Source: Herbiconiux sp. (GTDB lineage: Bacteria > Actinomycetota > Actinomycetes > Actinomycetales > Microbacteriaceae). Taken from it: a stretch of 64,000 nt of DNA. Location of the stretch: positions 186,001 to 250,000 of the forward strand of contig NZ_SCVE01000020.1 in the NCBI RefSeq assembly GCF_004297105.1. The letters run 5' to 3'. The notes beneath the pieces were generated by a model, which did not search any database, was not told the origin of the DNA, and saw nothing but the letters and a program-made list of their open reading frames with translations. Below are positions 57,209-64,000 of this stretch, piece after piece (within the stretch, counting starts at the first letter, position 1; each line of letters starts with the position of its first letter). The position numbers were made by a program, and so were the translations under genes.

Positions 57209-58147
57209 TCAGGAAGGGCGGATCTCGCCCGTGGGGAAGTCGTCGCCCGGGCGCTTGCCCGCGAGGAAGCGCTCCAACTCGTCGGCGATCTCATCGGCCG
57301 AGGGCAGTTCGCCGTCGACATCCGTGAGCGGAGACCGGAGGCTCGTGCCTTCCATATAGGTGTCGTGCCGCTCTTCCAGCGTGTGCACGAGGCGAGCGAG
57401 CTCGCCGTTCGACTCGACCTGCTCGTCGATCTTGCCCACGAACACGCGCCCCTCTTCGCGGAGGCGGTCGGTGGGGAAGATGAGGCCTGTGGCGGCGCTG
57501 ATGCTCTCGAGTCCCACCAACGCCGTGGCGGGGTACTCGGTGTCGGCGAGGTAGTGCGGAACGAGGAGCACGAAGCCCACGATCGGATGGCCCAGCTCCT
57601 GCAGGCGGTACTCCACCAGGTGCAGGGCGTTGGCGGGCGCCTGGGTGCTCGGGCGCCAGACCGACATCGAGTCGATGATCTCGATGCGATTGCCGCTCAC
57701 CGTCACATTGATGGGGCGCGTGTGCGGAACCGGCATGGGGATGGCGTGCACCCAGGTGGTGGTCTTCACCTTGAAAAGCTGCACGATCTCGATCACCGCC
57801 TGCGCGAACCGTTCCCACTGGAAGTCGGGCTCGAAGCCGTTCAGGAAGAGGAACTTCTGCCCCAGCTCGTCGGTGACGAGGTAGAGGGCGAGCTTCTGCG
57901 GCTCGAAGTCGCTGATGTGGTCTTGATCGAACGTGATGATCGGTCGGCGGGCCCGGTAGTCGAGCAGGGTGTCGGCGTCGAACTCCGCCACGATCTGATG
58001 ATCGAGGGTGTCGAGCAGGTAGTCACCCAGCTGCGACACGGCGCCACCCGCATCCGTGAACCCGGTGAGCGCGGCGACAAGATTGAGGCCGTCGGGAACG
58101 AGCCCCGCATCGGCCACGACGTCGTAGAGCCCGCTCGGTCGTTGCAT
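57209..58147 (-). CDS. PAC2 family protein
   Basis: 312-residue protein of the PAC2 family (archaeal and eukaryotic proteasome-assembly chaperone fold; actinobacterial members such as Rv2125 are of unknown role). Typical parts are LNLVAALTGFTDAGGAVSQL, LLDYRARRPIITFD, IPMPVPHTRPINVTVSG and PHYLADTEYPATALVGLESI. No proteasome genes are in the window. ATG 58147 is 6 bases after TAGAGT and has no Shine-Dalgarno. Divergent from pepA, with both starts apparently leaderless. Confidence 0.9.
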   Translation of the reverse strand: MQRPSGLYDVVADAGLVPDGLNLVAALTGFTDAGGAVSQLGDYLLDTLDHQIVAEFDADTLLDYRARRPIITFDQDHISDFEPQKLALYLVTDELGQKFLFLNGFEPDFQWERFAQAVIEIVQLFKVKTTTWVHAIPMPVPHTRPINVTVSGNRIEIIDSMSVWRPSTQAPANALHLVEYRLQELGHPIVGFVLLVPHYLADTEYPATALVGLESISAATGLIFPTDRLREEGRVFVGKIDEQVESNGELARLVHTLEERHDTYMEGTSLRSPLTDVDGELPSADEIADELERFLAGKRPGDDFPTGEIRPS

Positions 58148-58153
58148 GCTTCA

Positions 58154-58159
58154 ACTCTA
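58154..58159 (-). promoter_or_regulatory. -10-like hexamer for leaderless PAC2 gene
   Basis: TAGAGT on the minus strand, then TGAAGC, then ATG 58147. Confidence 0.5.
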
Positions 58160-58221
58160 AACGGGGGCGGCCGGGGTATCGGGGCCTCTCGGCATGCCGA
58201 GAGCGAACACGGTCTGCTGGG

Positions 58222-58227
58222 TAGCAT
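58222..58227 (+). promoter_or_regulatory. -10-like hexamer for leaderless pepA
   Basis: TAGCAT, then GGCGTG, then ATG 58234. It faces the PAC2 promoter; both fit in the 86 bases between the two start codons. Confidence 0.5.
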
Positions 58228-58233
58228 GGCGTG

Positions 58234-59760
58234 ATGACTTCGGCATCGCTCTCCCTCCGCTCCCCCGACCAGTCCTTGAGCGACCAAGAGGTGCTCGTGC
58301 TCGCGGCCTCCGGCGGCCAAGACGCGATCGAGCTGCGCGGTGGAGACGCATCGGCGACGCTCGCGGGCGCGGGCCCGTCCCTGGTGGCCGCGCTCGCCGC
58401 AGTGGGCTTCTCGGGCAAGAAGGACGAGTTCGTGCGCGTTCCCGCGCCGTCGGTGATCGGCGCCAAGTCGATCGCCGTCGTGGGACTCGGTACCTCCGCG
58501 GCCGGTGTCGACGATCTGCGCTACGCCGCCGGTGTGGCCGGGCGGCGCGCGGGCTCCACCGACCGCGTGGTTCTCGACTTCGGTGTCACCGACACCGCGG
58601 AGCTCATCGCCGTGCTCGAAGGCGCCGGCATAGGCTCCTACGATTTCTCCGACTATCGCGGCACTGGAACCACGCGCGACGCCGACAAGGGCGCCGATGC
58701 TCCCGAGATCTCGGTCGTCGTGGCCGACCCGACCGCGGATGAGTCCGTCGCCGCCGTCGCGCGCGCCGCCGCCGCGGTCGACGCCGTGAACCTCGTGCGC
58801 GACCTCGTGAACATCCCCGCGCTCGATCTCTACCCCGCGGTCTATGCGGATCGGGTCTCCCAGCTCGCCGAGGGGCTCCCGCTCGATGTGACGGTGTGGG
58901 ACTTCGATGCCCTCGTGGCCGATGGTTTCGGCGGCATCGTGGGAGTGGGTCAGGGTTCGACCAGGCCGCCTCGGCTCGTGCGCGTCGACTACGCCCCCGA
59001 GGGCGCATCCGGCCACGTCGCACTGGTGGGCAAGGGCATCACCTTCGACACGGGCGGACTCTCGCTGAAGCCCCCGGTGTCGATGATCGGCATGAAATAC
59101 GACATGGCCGGCTCGGCCACCGTGCTGGCCACCGTGATCGCCGCAGCGAAACTCGGAGTCGACACCCGCATCACGGCCTGGCTCTGCCTTGCGGAGAACA
59201 TGCCGTCGGGAGTGGCCATCCGCCCGGGCGACGTGCTCACCATCAAGGGCGGTCGCACCGTCGAGGTCCTGAACACGGATGCGGAGGGCCGCCTCGTGCT
59301 CGCCGACGGCATCGTGGCTGCGGGTGAGGAGTCGCCCGACGCCATCATCGACGTCGCGACGCTCACGGGCGCCGCCGTGGTGGCACTCGGCAACCGCTAC
59401 GTCGCCACGATGGGCGACGAAGCGCTTGTCGAGACGGTGCTGAGCGCGGCCCGCGAGGCCGGAGAGCCCCTCTGGCCGATGCCCCTGCCCTCGGAGATGC
59501 GGCCTCTCCTGAACTCCGACATCGCCGACATCGCCAACGTGAAGCCCGGCAACACCGCGGGCGGGATGCTCGTGGCCGGTGTCTTCCTGCAGGAGTTCGT
59601 GGGCACGAAGGCCGACGGCAGCCGGATCCCGTGGGCGCACCTCGACATCGCGGGGGCGGCGCAGAACAAGGAGGGCGGATACGGCTACACGGTGAAGGGC
59701 CCGACCGGTGCCACCGTGCGCACTCTGCTGCGCTTTGTCGAGGGGTACTCCCGCGCGTAG
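58234..59760 (+). CDS. pepA: Leucyl aminopeptidase (M17 family)
   Basis: 508-residue dinuclear-metal aminopeptidase that removes N-terminal residues from peptides. The C-terminal catalytic domain has the metal ligands in VGKGITFDTGGLSLKP, MKYDMAGSATVL and the signature NTDAEGRLVLADG (residue 347 onward), followed by PDAIIDVATLTGA. The N-terminal domain (about 1-180) is the usual variable macro-like fold. ATG 58234 is chosen because it sits 6 bases after TAGCAT; a GTG three bases earlier is possible. Upstream of lpdA on the same strand. Confidence 0.95.
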   Translation: MTSASLSLRSPDQSLSDQEVLVLAASGGQDAIELRGGDASATLAGAGPSLVAALAAVGFSGKKDEFVRVPAPSVIGAKSIAVVGLGTSAAGVDDLRYAAGVAGRRAGSTDRVVLDFGVTDTAELIAVLEGAGIGSYDFSDYRGTGTTRDADKGADAPEISVVVADPTADESVAAVARAAAAVDAVNLVRDLVNIPALDLYPAVYADRVSQLAEGLPLDVTVWDFDALVADGFGGIVGVGQGSTRPPRLVRVDYAPEGASGHVALVGKGITFDTGGLSLKPPVSMIGMKYDMAGSATVLATVIAAAKLGVDTRITAWLCLAENMPSGVAIRPGDVLTIKGGRTVEVLNTDAEGRLVLADGIVAAGEESPDAIIDVATLTGAAVVALGNRYVATMGDEALVETVLSAAREAGEPLWPMPLPSEMRPLLNSDIADIANVKPGNTAGGMLVAGVFLQEFVGTKADGSRIPWAHLDIAGAAQNKEGGYGYTVKGPTGATVRTLLRFVEGYSRA

Positions 59761-59850
59761 TAAGCTCGCATGGGCGAAAAAATCTCGCCCGATCTCCTGT
59801 GCACGTCGCACGGACGTGGCAGGAAAACTGACGCACGAGGGAGTTGCTAG

Positions 59851-61224
59851 GTGTCGGAACAGACCTTTGACATTGTGGTTCTCGGCGGTGGCAGCGGCGG
59901 ATACGCTGCAGCACTGCGGGCAAGCCAATTGGGCTTCACAGTCGCGATGATCGAGAAGGACAAGGTCGGGGGCACGTGCCTCCACCGTGGCTGCATCCCC
60001 ACCAAGGCGCTCCTCCACTCGGCGGAGGTGGCCGACGTCTCGCGCGAATCGGCCAAGTACGGCGTGAACACCACGTTCGACGGGATCGACATCGCCGCCG
60101 TCACCGCTTACCGCGAGGGCATCGTCTCCAGCAAGTACAAGGGGCTCGAGGGTCTCGTGAAGGCGCGCAAGATCACCACGATCGCCGGTGAGGGCAAGCT
60201 CACCTCGCCCACCACCGTTCAGGTCGGCGACGACACCATCGTGGGCAAGAAGGTCATCCTCGCCACCGGCTCGTACTCCCGTTCGCTGCCCGGCCTGGAG
60301 ATCGGCGGCCGGGTCATCACCTCGGAGCACGCTCTCGCACTCGATTTCATCCCGAAGAAGGTCGTCATCCTCGGCGGTGGCGTGATCGGCGTGGAGTTCG
60401 CCAGCGTCTGGAAGTCGTTCGGCGCCGACGTCACCATCATCGAAGCCCTCCCCCACCTCGTGCCCAACGAGGACGAGGCCATCTCGAAGCAGTTCGAGCG
60501 TGCGTTCCGTAAGCGCGGCATCGCATTCAACCTCGGCACCCGCTTCCAGGGCGTGACGCAGGACGAGAACGGCGTGGTCGTCACCCTCGAAGACGGCAAG
60601 ACCTTCGACGGCGAGCTGCTGCTCGTCGCTGTCGGCCGTGGCCCCGCCACTCAGGGGCTGGGCTTCGAGGAAGCCGGAGTCACCATCGACCGCGGCTTCG
60701 TCATCACCAACGAGCGCCTCGAGACGAGCGTTCCCGGTGTCTACGCCGTGGGTGACATCGTTCCCGGTCTGCAGCTGGCCCACCGCGGCTTCCAGCAGGG
60801 CATCTTCGTGGCCGAGGAGATCGCGGGCCTCAACCCGCAGGTCGTCGAGGACGTGAACATCCCCAAGGTCACCTACTCCGACCCCGAGGTCGCATCGGTG
60901 GGTCTCACCGAGGCGAAGGCCGCCGAGAAGTACGGCGCCGACAAGATCTCGTCGTACGACTACAGCCTGGCCGGCAACGGCAAGAGCCACATCATCGGCA
61001 CCACCGGTTCGGTGAAGGTCGTGCGCGTCAACGACGGCCCCGTGATCGGCATCCACATGATCGGCGCCCGAGTGGGCGAGCTGATCGGCGAGGGCCAGCT
61101 CATCGTGAACTGGGAGGCCTACCCCGAAGACGTGGCCTCGCTCGTGCACGCACACCCCACCCAGAACGAGGCTCTCGGCGAAGCGCACCTCGCGCTCGCC
61201 GGAAAGCCGCTTCACGCCATCTGA
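59851..61224 (+). CDS. lpdA: Dihydrolipoyl dehydrogenase (E3)
   Basis: 457-residue FAD disulfide oxidoreductase that reoxidises lipoyl groups of 2-oxoacid dehydrogenase complexes. FAD motif LGGGSGGYAAALRA (11-24), redox cysteines C43 and C48 (GGTCLHRGCIP), NAD motif ILGGGVIGVEFASVW, GDIVPGLQLAHRGF and the C-terminal HAHPTQNEAL base are all present. GTG 59851 has GAGGGAG seven bases upstream. A small hairpin (GGGCGA/TCGCCC, 59772-59790) lies in the 90-base leader after pepA. The gene is followed by sucB, its enzymatic partner. Confidence 0.96.
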   Translation: MSEQTFDIVVLGGGSGGYAAALRASQLGFTVAMIEKDKVGGTCLHRGCIPTKALLHSAEVADVSRESAKYGVNTTFDGIDIAAVTAYREGIVSSKYKGLEGLVKARKITTIAGEGKLTSPTTVQVGDDTIVGKKVILATGSYSRSLPGLEIGGRVITSEHALALDFIPKKVVILGGGVIGVEFASVWKSFGADVTIIEALPHLVPNEDEAISKQFERAFRKRGIAFNLGTRFQGVTQDENGVVVTLEDGKTFDGELLLVAVGRGPATQGLGFEEAGVTIDRGFVITNERLETSVPGVYAVGDIVPGLQLAHRGFQQGIFVAEEIAGLNPQVVEDVNIPKVTYSDPEVASVGLTEAKAAEKYGADKISSYDYSLAGNGKSHIIGTTGSVKVVRVNDGPVIGIHMIGARVGELIGEGQLIVNWEAYPEDVASLVHAHPTQNEALGEAHLALAGKPLHAI

Positions 61225-61305
61225 GCCATCCGGCCACGGGCACACCCGCAACACGTAGGGCCGACTAGGCTTGGCAACGAACGGTTCCATAAGGAGACAA
61301 AAGTC

Positions 61306-62751
61306 ATGAGCGAATCCGTCAACCTTCCCGCACTCGGAGAGAGTGTCACCGAAGGAACGGTCACCCGATGGCTCAAGAACGTCGGCGATCGTGTCGAGGT
61401 TGACGAGCCCCTTCTCGAGGTCTCGACCGACAAGGTCGACACCGAGATCCCTTCGCCTGTCGCGGGGGTGATCGAGGCGATCCTGGTTCAGGAAGACGAG
61501 ACCGTCGAGGTCGGCACCGCGCTGGTGACCATCGGTGACGGATCCGGCGCCGCAGCTGCTCCTGCGGCCGAGGCTCCCGCCGCGCCTGCGGAGGAAGCCC
61601 CAGAAGAGGTCGTGACCCCGTCGGCGGAGGCTCCTGCTCCCGCCGAGGAGACGCCGGCGGCTGCTCCGGCACCCGTTCAGGAAGCTCCGGCGGCTGCTCC
61701 GGAGCCCGTCGCACCGGCACCCGCCGCCGCCCCGGCACCCGCCGCTGCACCGGCACCCGTTGCCGCTCCGGCGCCTGCTGCCGCCCCGGCTCCGACCGTC
61801 GCCGCCCCGGCACCCGCCGCCGAGGCGACTCCCGCCTCGGGCGCCAACGCCGGCTACGTCACCCCGCTCGTGCGCAAGCTCGCCCACGATCAGGGAATCG
61901 ACCTCTCCACCGTCACCGGTACCGGCGTCGGCGGTCGCATCCGCAAGGAAGACGTGCTCGCCGCCGCCTCCGCTGCCACGACCCCCGCGTCGACGTCTCC
62001 GGTCGCCACGAAGCGTGCCCCGCTGGAGACCTCGCCGCTCCGCGGCACGACCCAGCCCATGTCGCGCCTCCGCAAGGTGGTCGCGGAGCGCGCCGTGGCG
62101 TCGATGCAGGCTTCCGCGCAGCTCACCACTGTGGTCGAGGTGGATGTCACGAAGGTGGCCGCCTACCGCGATTCCGTGAAGGCCGCCTTCGCCGAGAAGA
62201 CGGGCACGAAGCTCTCGTTCCTGCCGTTCTTCGCCCTGGCCGCCGCCGAGGCCCTCAAGGCCTACCCGGTGATCAACGCCACGGTCGACGGCGACTCCAT
62301 CGTCTACCCCGACCACGAGGGCATCAGCATCGCGGTCGACACCGAGCGCGGCCTGCTCACCCCCGTGGTGAAGAACGCCGGCGACCTCGACATCGCGGGC
62401 TTCGCCGCCCAGATCGCCGACCTCGCCGCCCGCACGCGCGACAACAAGCTGAAGCCCGACGAGCTGTCGGGGGGCACCTTCACCCTCACGAACACCGGTT
62501 CGCGGGGAGCCCTGTTCGACACGCCTCTCGTGTTCCTGCCGCAGGTCGCCATCCTGGGCACCGGTGCCGTCGTGAAGAAGCCCGCCGTGGTGACGGTGGA
62601 TGGCAGCGATGCGATCGCCGTGCGCTCCATGGTGTACCTGGCCCTCAGCTACGATCACCGCATCGTCGACGGAGCCGACGCCGCTCGCTTCCTCACGGCC
62701 GTGAAGAACCGCCTGGAAGACGGCGACTTCGCCGCCGACCTCGGGATCTGA
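61306..62751 (+). CDS. sucB: 2-oxoglutarate dehydrogenase E2 component, dihydrolipoamide succinyltransferase
   Basis: 481-residue E2 acyltransferase. A single lipoyl domain carries K43 ([11 protein letters not shown]); an Ala/Pro-rich linker (about 80-180) is followed by the E3/E1-binding domain (184-220, [15 protein letters not shown] ... [10 protein letters not shown]) and the catalytic domain with H451 and D455 in [15 protein letters not shown]. Whether it serves 2-oxoglutarate or pyruvate dehydrogenase cannot be decided from sequence alone. ATG 61306 has AAGGAG nine bases upstream and TAGGCT at 61266-61271 as likely -10, so it has its own promoter in addition to any read-through from lpdA. 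Confidence 0.94.
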   Translation: MSESVNLPALGESVTEGTVTRWLKNVGDRVEVDEPLLEVSTDKVDTEIPSPVAGVIEAILVQEDETVEVGTALVTIGDGSGAAAAPAAEAPAAPAEEAPEEVVTPSAEAPAPAEETPAAAPAPVQEAPAAAPEPVAPAPAAAPAPAAAPAPVAAPAPAAAPAPTVAAPAPAAEATPASGANAGYVTPLVRKLAHDQGIDLSTVTGTGVGGRIRKEDVLAAASAATTPASTSPVATKRAPLETSPLRGTTQPMSRLRKVVAERAVASMQASAQLTTVVEVDVTKVAAYRDSVKAAFAEKTGTKLSFLPFFALAAAEALKAYPVINATVDGDSIVYPDHEGISIAVDTERGLLTPVVKNAGDLDIAGFAAQIADLAARTRDNKLKPDELSGGTFTLTNTGSRGALFDTPLVFLPQVAILGTGAVVKKPAVVTVDGSDAIAVRSMVYLALSYDHRIVDGADAARFLTAVKNRLEDGDFAADLGI

Positions 62752-63996
62752 GCCCACCCGATACGAACGGATGCGCCAACCGGCCTCGCCCCTCACCACG
62801 AGGAGCGAGGCCGGTTGCGTTGTGGGCAGCGTTCCCGTGATGAGCGCGATCCCGCCGATCCGCTGCACCAGGCCCAGCTCGCCGAGGGCGGCCAGCGGGT
62901 CGGCCATGGCCGTGGTCGCGGGCCGCGCGAGCTGCTGATCCTCGAGCATGGCGGGCGAATCCCACTCGTCGACCGCATCGAGACAGATCGCATCCGCATC
63001 GGCGAGACAGGCCGCGCGGAGCGGGAGGAGCGACGTGGCGGCGATCAGCGGATCTTCAGACCCCCTGTCGCCGAGAGGCGGAACAGCGGTGGGCGCCTCG
63101 GTCGCGATGGGCGATGAGGTGAGGGAAGCGGCCGCGTCATTCCTTGTCGGGAGCGCCACGCAGAGTGCGACCGCCCCGACGATCACCACGGCGCCGCCTG
63201 CCACAAGAAAGCGCCGGCGCGCGGAGCGCAGGATGCCGCCCCTCGCCCGGGTCACCCTCGCGCGGAGCACCCGTGCGATCTCGACGACCGCAGCCAGCGC
63301 CGGCTCGATCGCCTCGGCCAGCTCCGGCTCCGGGGCGGTCACCCCGTCTGCACCGGGTGGTGCCACGGGCTCCTGCCATCCCCATCCGTCGCCCGCATCG
63401 GTTGGAGTCTCGATCAGGTCACGGCGATGTGACTCCCTGGACGGCAGGATGAGCTGCCCCATCCGCTCGAGCGCGCGCAGGTCACCGCTCACCGCCTCGG
63501 CGTAGCCCGGATCGCCCGAACGCGCCACAGTGCCGAATCCGACCAACGACACCGTTCCGTCGTCGGCGAGCAGGATCGTCTCCGGCGCGATGCTCCCGTG
63601 CGCGACACCCGCATCGTGCAACCGCGACACCACCTGCCGGAGCCTCGGCACCACCGCTGCGAGGTGCGCGGAGTCAGCGGCCTCCGGCGCCGGCCCCTTG
63701 CGGCCCAGGGCAAGACGGCCCGAGAGTGCCACCCCCGGGCAGCGCGTCATCACGATGATGCGGCGGCGGTGCTCGTGGAGCACATCGAGGAGGCGAGGCA
63801 TGGCCGCGATGGGATGGTCGAGAAGAACCTGGCACTCGGCGTCGCGAGAGCGCTCGGCCGACGGATCGCACGCCTTCAGCGCCACCACCTCGCCGCCGTC
63901 GATCGGCTCCGCGAGGTAGACGTTGGCGTGCGGCCCGACTCCGACGAGCTCGAGCAGGCGGTGTTCGGCGAAGACAGGTGTGAGGGACAGGGGCAT
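62752..63996 (-). CDS. Pseudokinase-like membrane protein; reading frame lacks its expected stop
   Basis: The first 415 codons look real. A serine/threonine-kinase-like domain (about 12-180) keeps VGVGPHANVYLAE and K41 (VALKACD), but the catalytic loop reads HGSIAPETILL and the metal site VGFG, so both catalytic aspartates are missing and it should be a pseudokinase. A membrane helix (about 263-285) and an external domain (about 290-410) with two cysteines in LRAACLADADAICLDAVDEW follow. Homology-like sequence fades at GWRIRSYRV, where a stop is expected next to the end of sucB; none occurs in frame and the frame stays open, antisense to sucB, lpdA and pepA, down to 57841. I give the end as the sucB boundary. 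ATG 63996 is the start. Confidence 0.7.
62777..62817. terminator. Large hairpin after sucB, inside the end of the pseudokinase frame
   Basis: Perfect 13-bp stem (62777-62789 with 62805-62817, AACCGGCCTCGC) with an inner CCTC/GAGG stem and loop ACCAC. It begins 26 bases after the sucB stop and should terminate sucB; read on the other strand it lies within the last codons of the convergent gene. It lacks a U tract. Confidence 0.7.
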
Positions 63997-64000
63997 GGCA

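Noticed and set aside
59761..59850. A riboswitch in the lpdA leader
   Set aside because: There is only a 6-bp hairpin and no known aptamer pattern; it may simply be a weak terminator of pepA.
61540..61850. The Ala/Pro-rich repeat in sucB as a DNA repeat or CRISPR-like array
   Set aside because: It encodes the flexible linker of the E2 protein; repeats are short, irregular and in frame.
57841..62751. The antisense part of the 2,051-codon frame as a giant protein
   Set aside because: The segment lies opposite sucB, lpdA and pepA, shows only His/Asp/Gly/Val-rich shadow composition and has no recognisable domain. Only the first 415 codons are accepted.

Overview
The window is high-GC chromosomal DNA of a high-G+C Gram-positive (Actinomycetota), most probably a member of the Microbacteriaceae. 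The evidence is gene order and gene content: actinobacterial-only families (DUF3000, DUF3093, DUF3159, DUF3710, DUF4193, DUF7455, SepH, EI24) lie in orders known from Mycobacterium and Streptomyces. The phosphatidylinositol/PIM genes that Mycobacterium carries between the HIT gene and pdxS are absent, which fits the PI-poor membranes usual in Microbacteriaceae. The family assignment is an inference from content, not from a database search. No insertion sequence, prophage, CRISPR array or foreign island is visible: this is core genome, densely packed, with no gene-free stretch over 300 bases.

Layout. 1-4.8 kb: start of rpsD, rarA, a membrane-anchored cyclophilin, a DUF349 protein and a small AbiEi-like gene. 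4.8-17.7 kb, all on the minus strand: thrS-HIT-pdxS-pdxT-yebC-ruvC-ruvA-ruvB-yajC-secD-secF-rel, read right to left (translation charging, vitamin B6, Holliday-junction processing, Sec export, stringent response). 17.8-20.5 kb: a small membrane protein, a Rieske/FAD oxidoreductase and a small hydrolase. 20.5-21.2 kb: four tRNA genes (Val-GAC, Cys, Gly on minus; Val-CAC on plus). 21.2-27.1 kb: lipoprotein, membrane proteins, ammonium transporter, ZapE-like ATPase, rhodanese plus SufE. 28.4-33.7 kb: DUF3000, RNase D and a fadA-fadB beta-oxidation pair. 34.3-39.2 kb: dxs and aconitase, the latter behind a 26-bp perfect palindrome. 39.4-45.8 kb: the dut-DUF3710-DUF3159-P-type ATPase operon, DUF3093, DUF4193 and sepH. 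45.9-52.2 kb: a phosphodiesterase-like gene and topoisomerase IV (parC, parE). 52.2-55.6 kb: rpoD-murT-gatD as one tight minus-strand unit. 55.8-64 kb: MFS transporter, PAC2 protein, leucyl aminopeptidase, lpdA, sucB and a pseudokinase-like membrane protein.

The most interesting item is the murT-gatD pair behind rpoD. GatD has glycine where the glutaminase cysteine should be, and MurT has no cysteine at all, so its Cys4 zinc ribbon is gone. In B-type peptidoglycan, typical of Microbacteriaceae, the alpha-carboxyl of D-Glu is not amidated but carries the cross-bridge amino acid. A MurT-GatD pair that can no longer release ammonia from glutamine is therefore a candidate for the unidentified ligase that starts the B-type bridge.

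A second signal is regulatory. Eleven genes have a -10-like TANNNT hexamer exactly 6 (once 7) bases before their ATG/GTG and mostly no ribosome binding site, which points to widespread leaderless transcription. Other points worth a look are the acnA palindrome, a pseudokinase reading frame with no stop codon, and several long intergenic inverted repeats.
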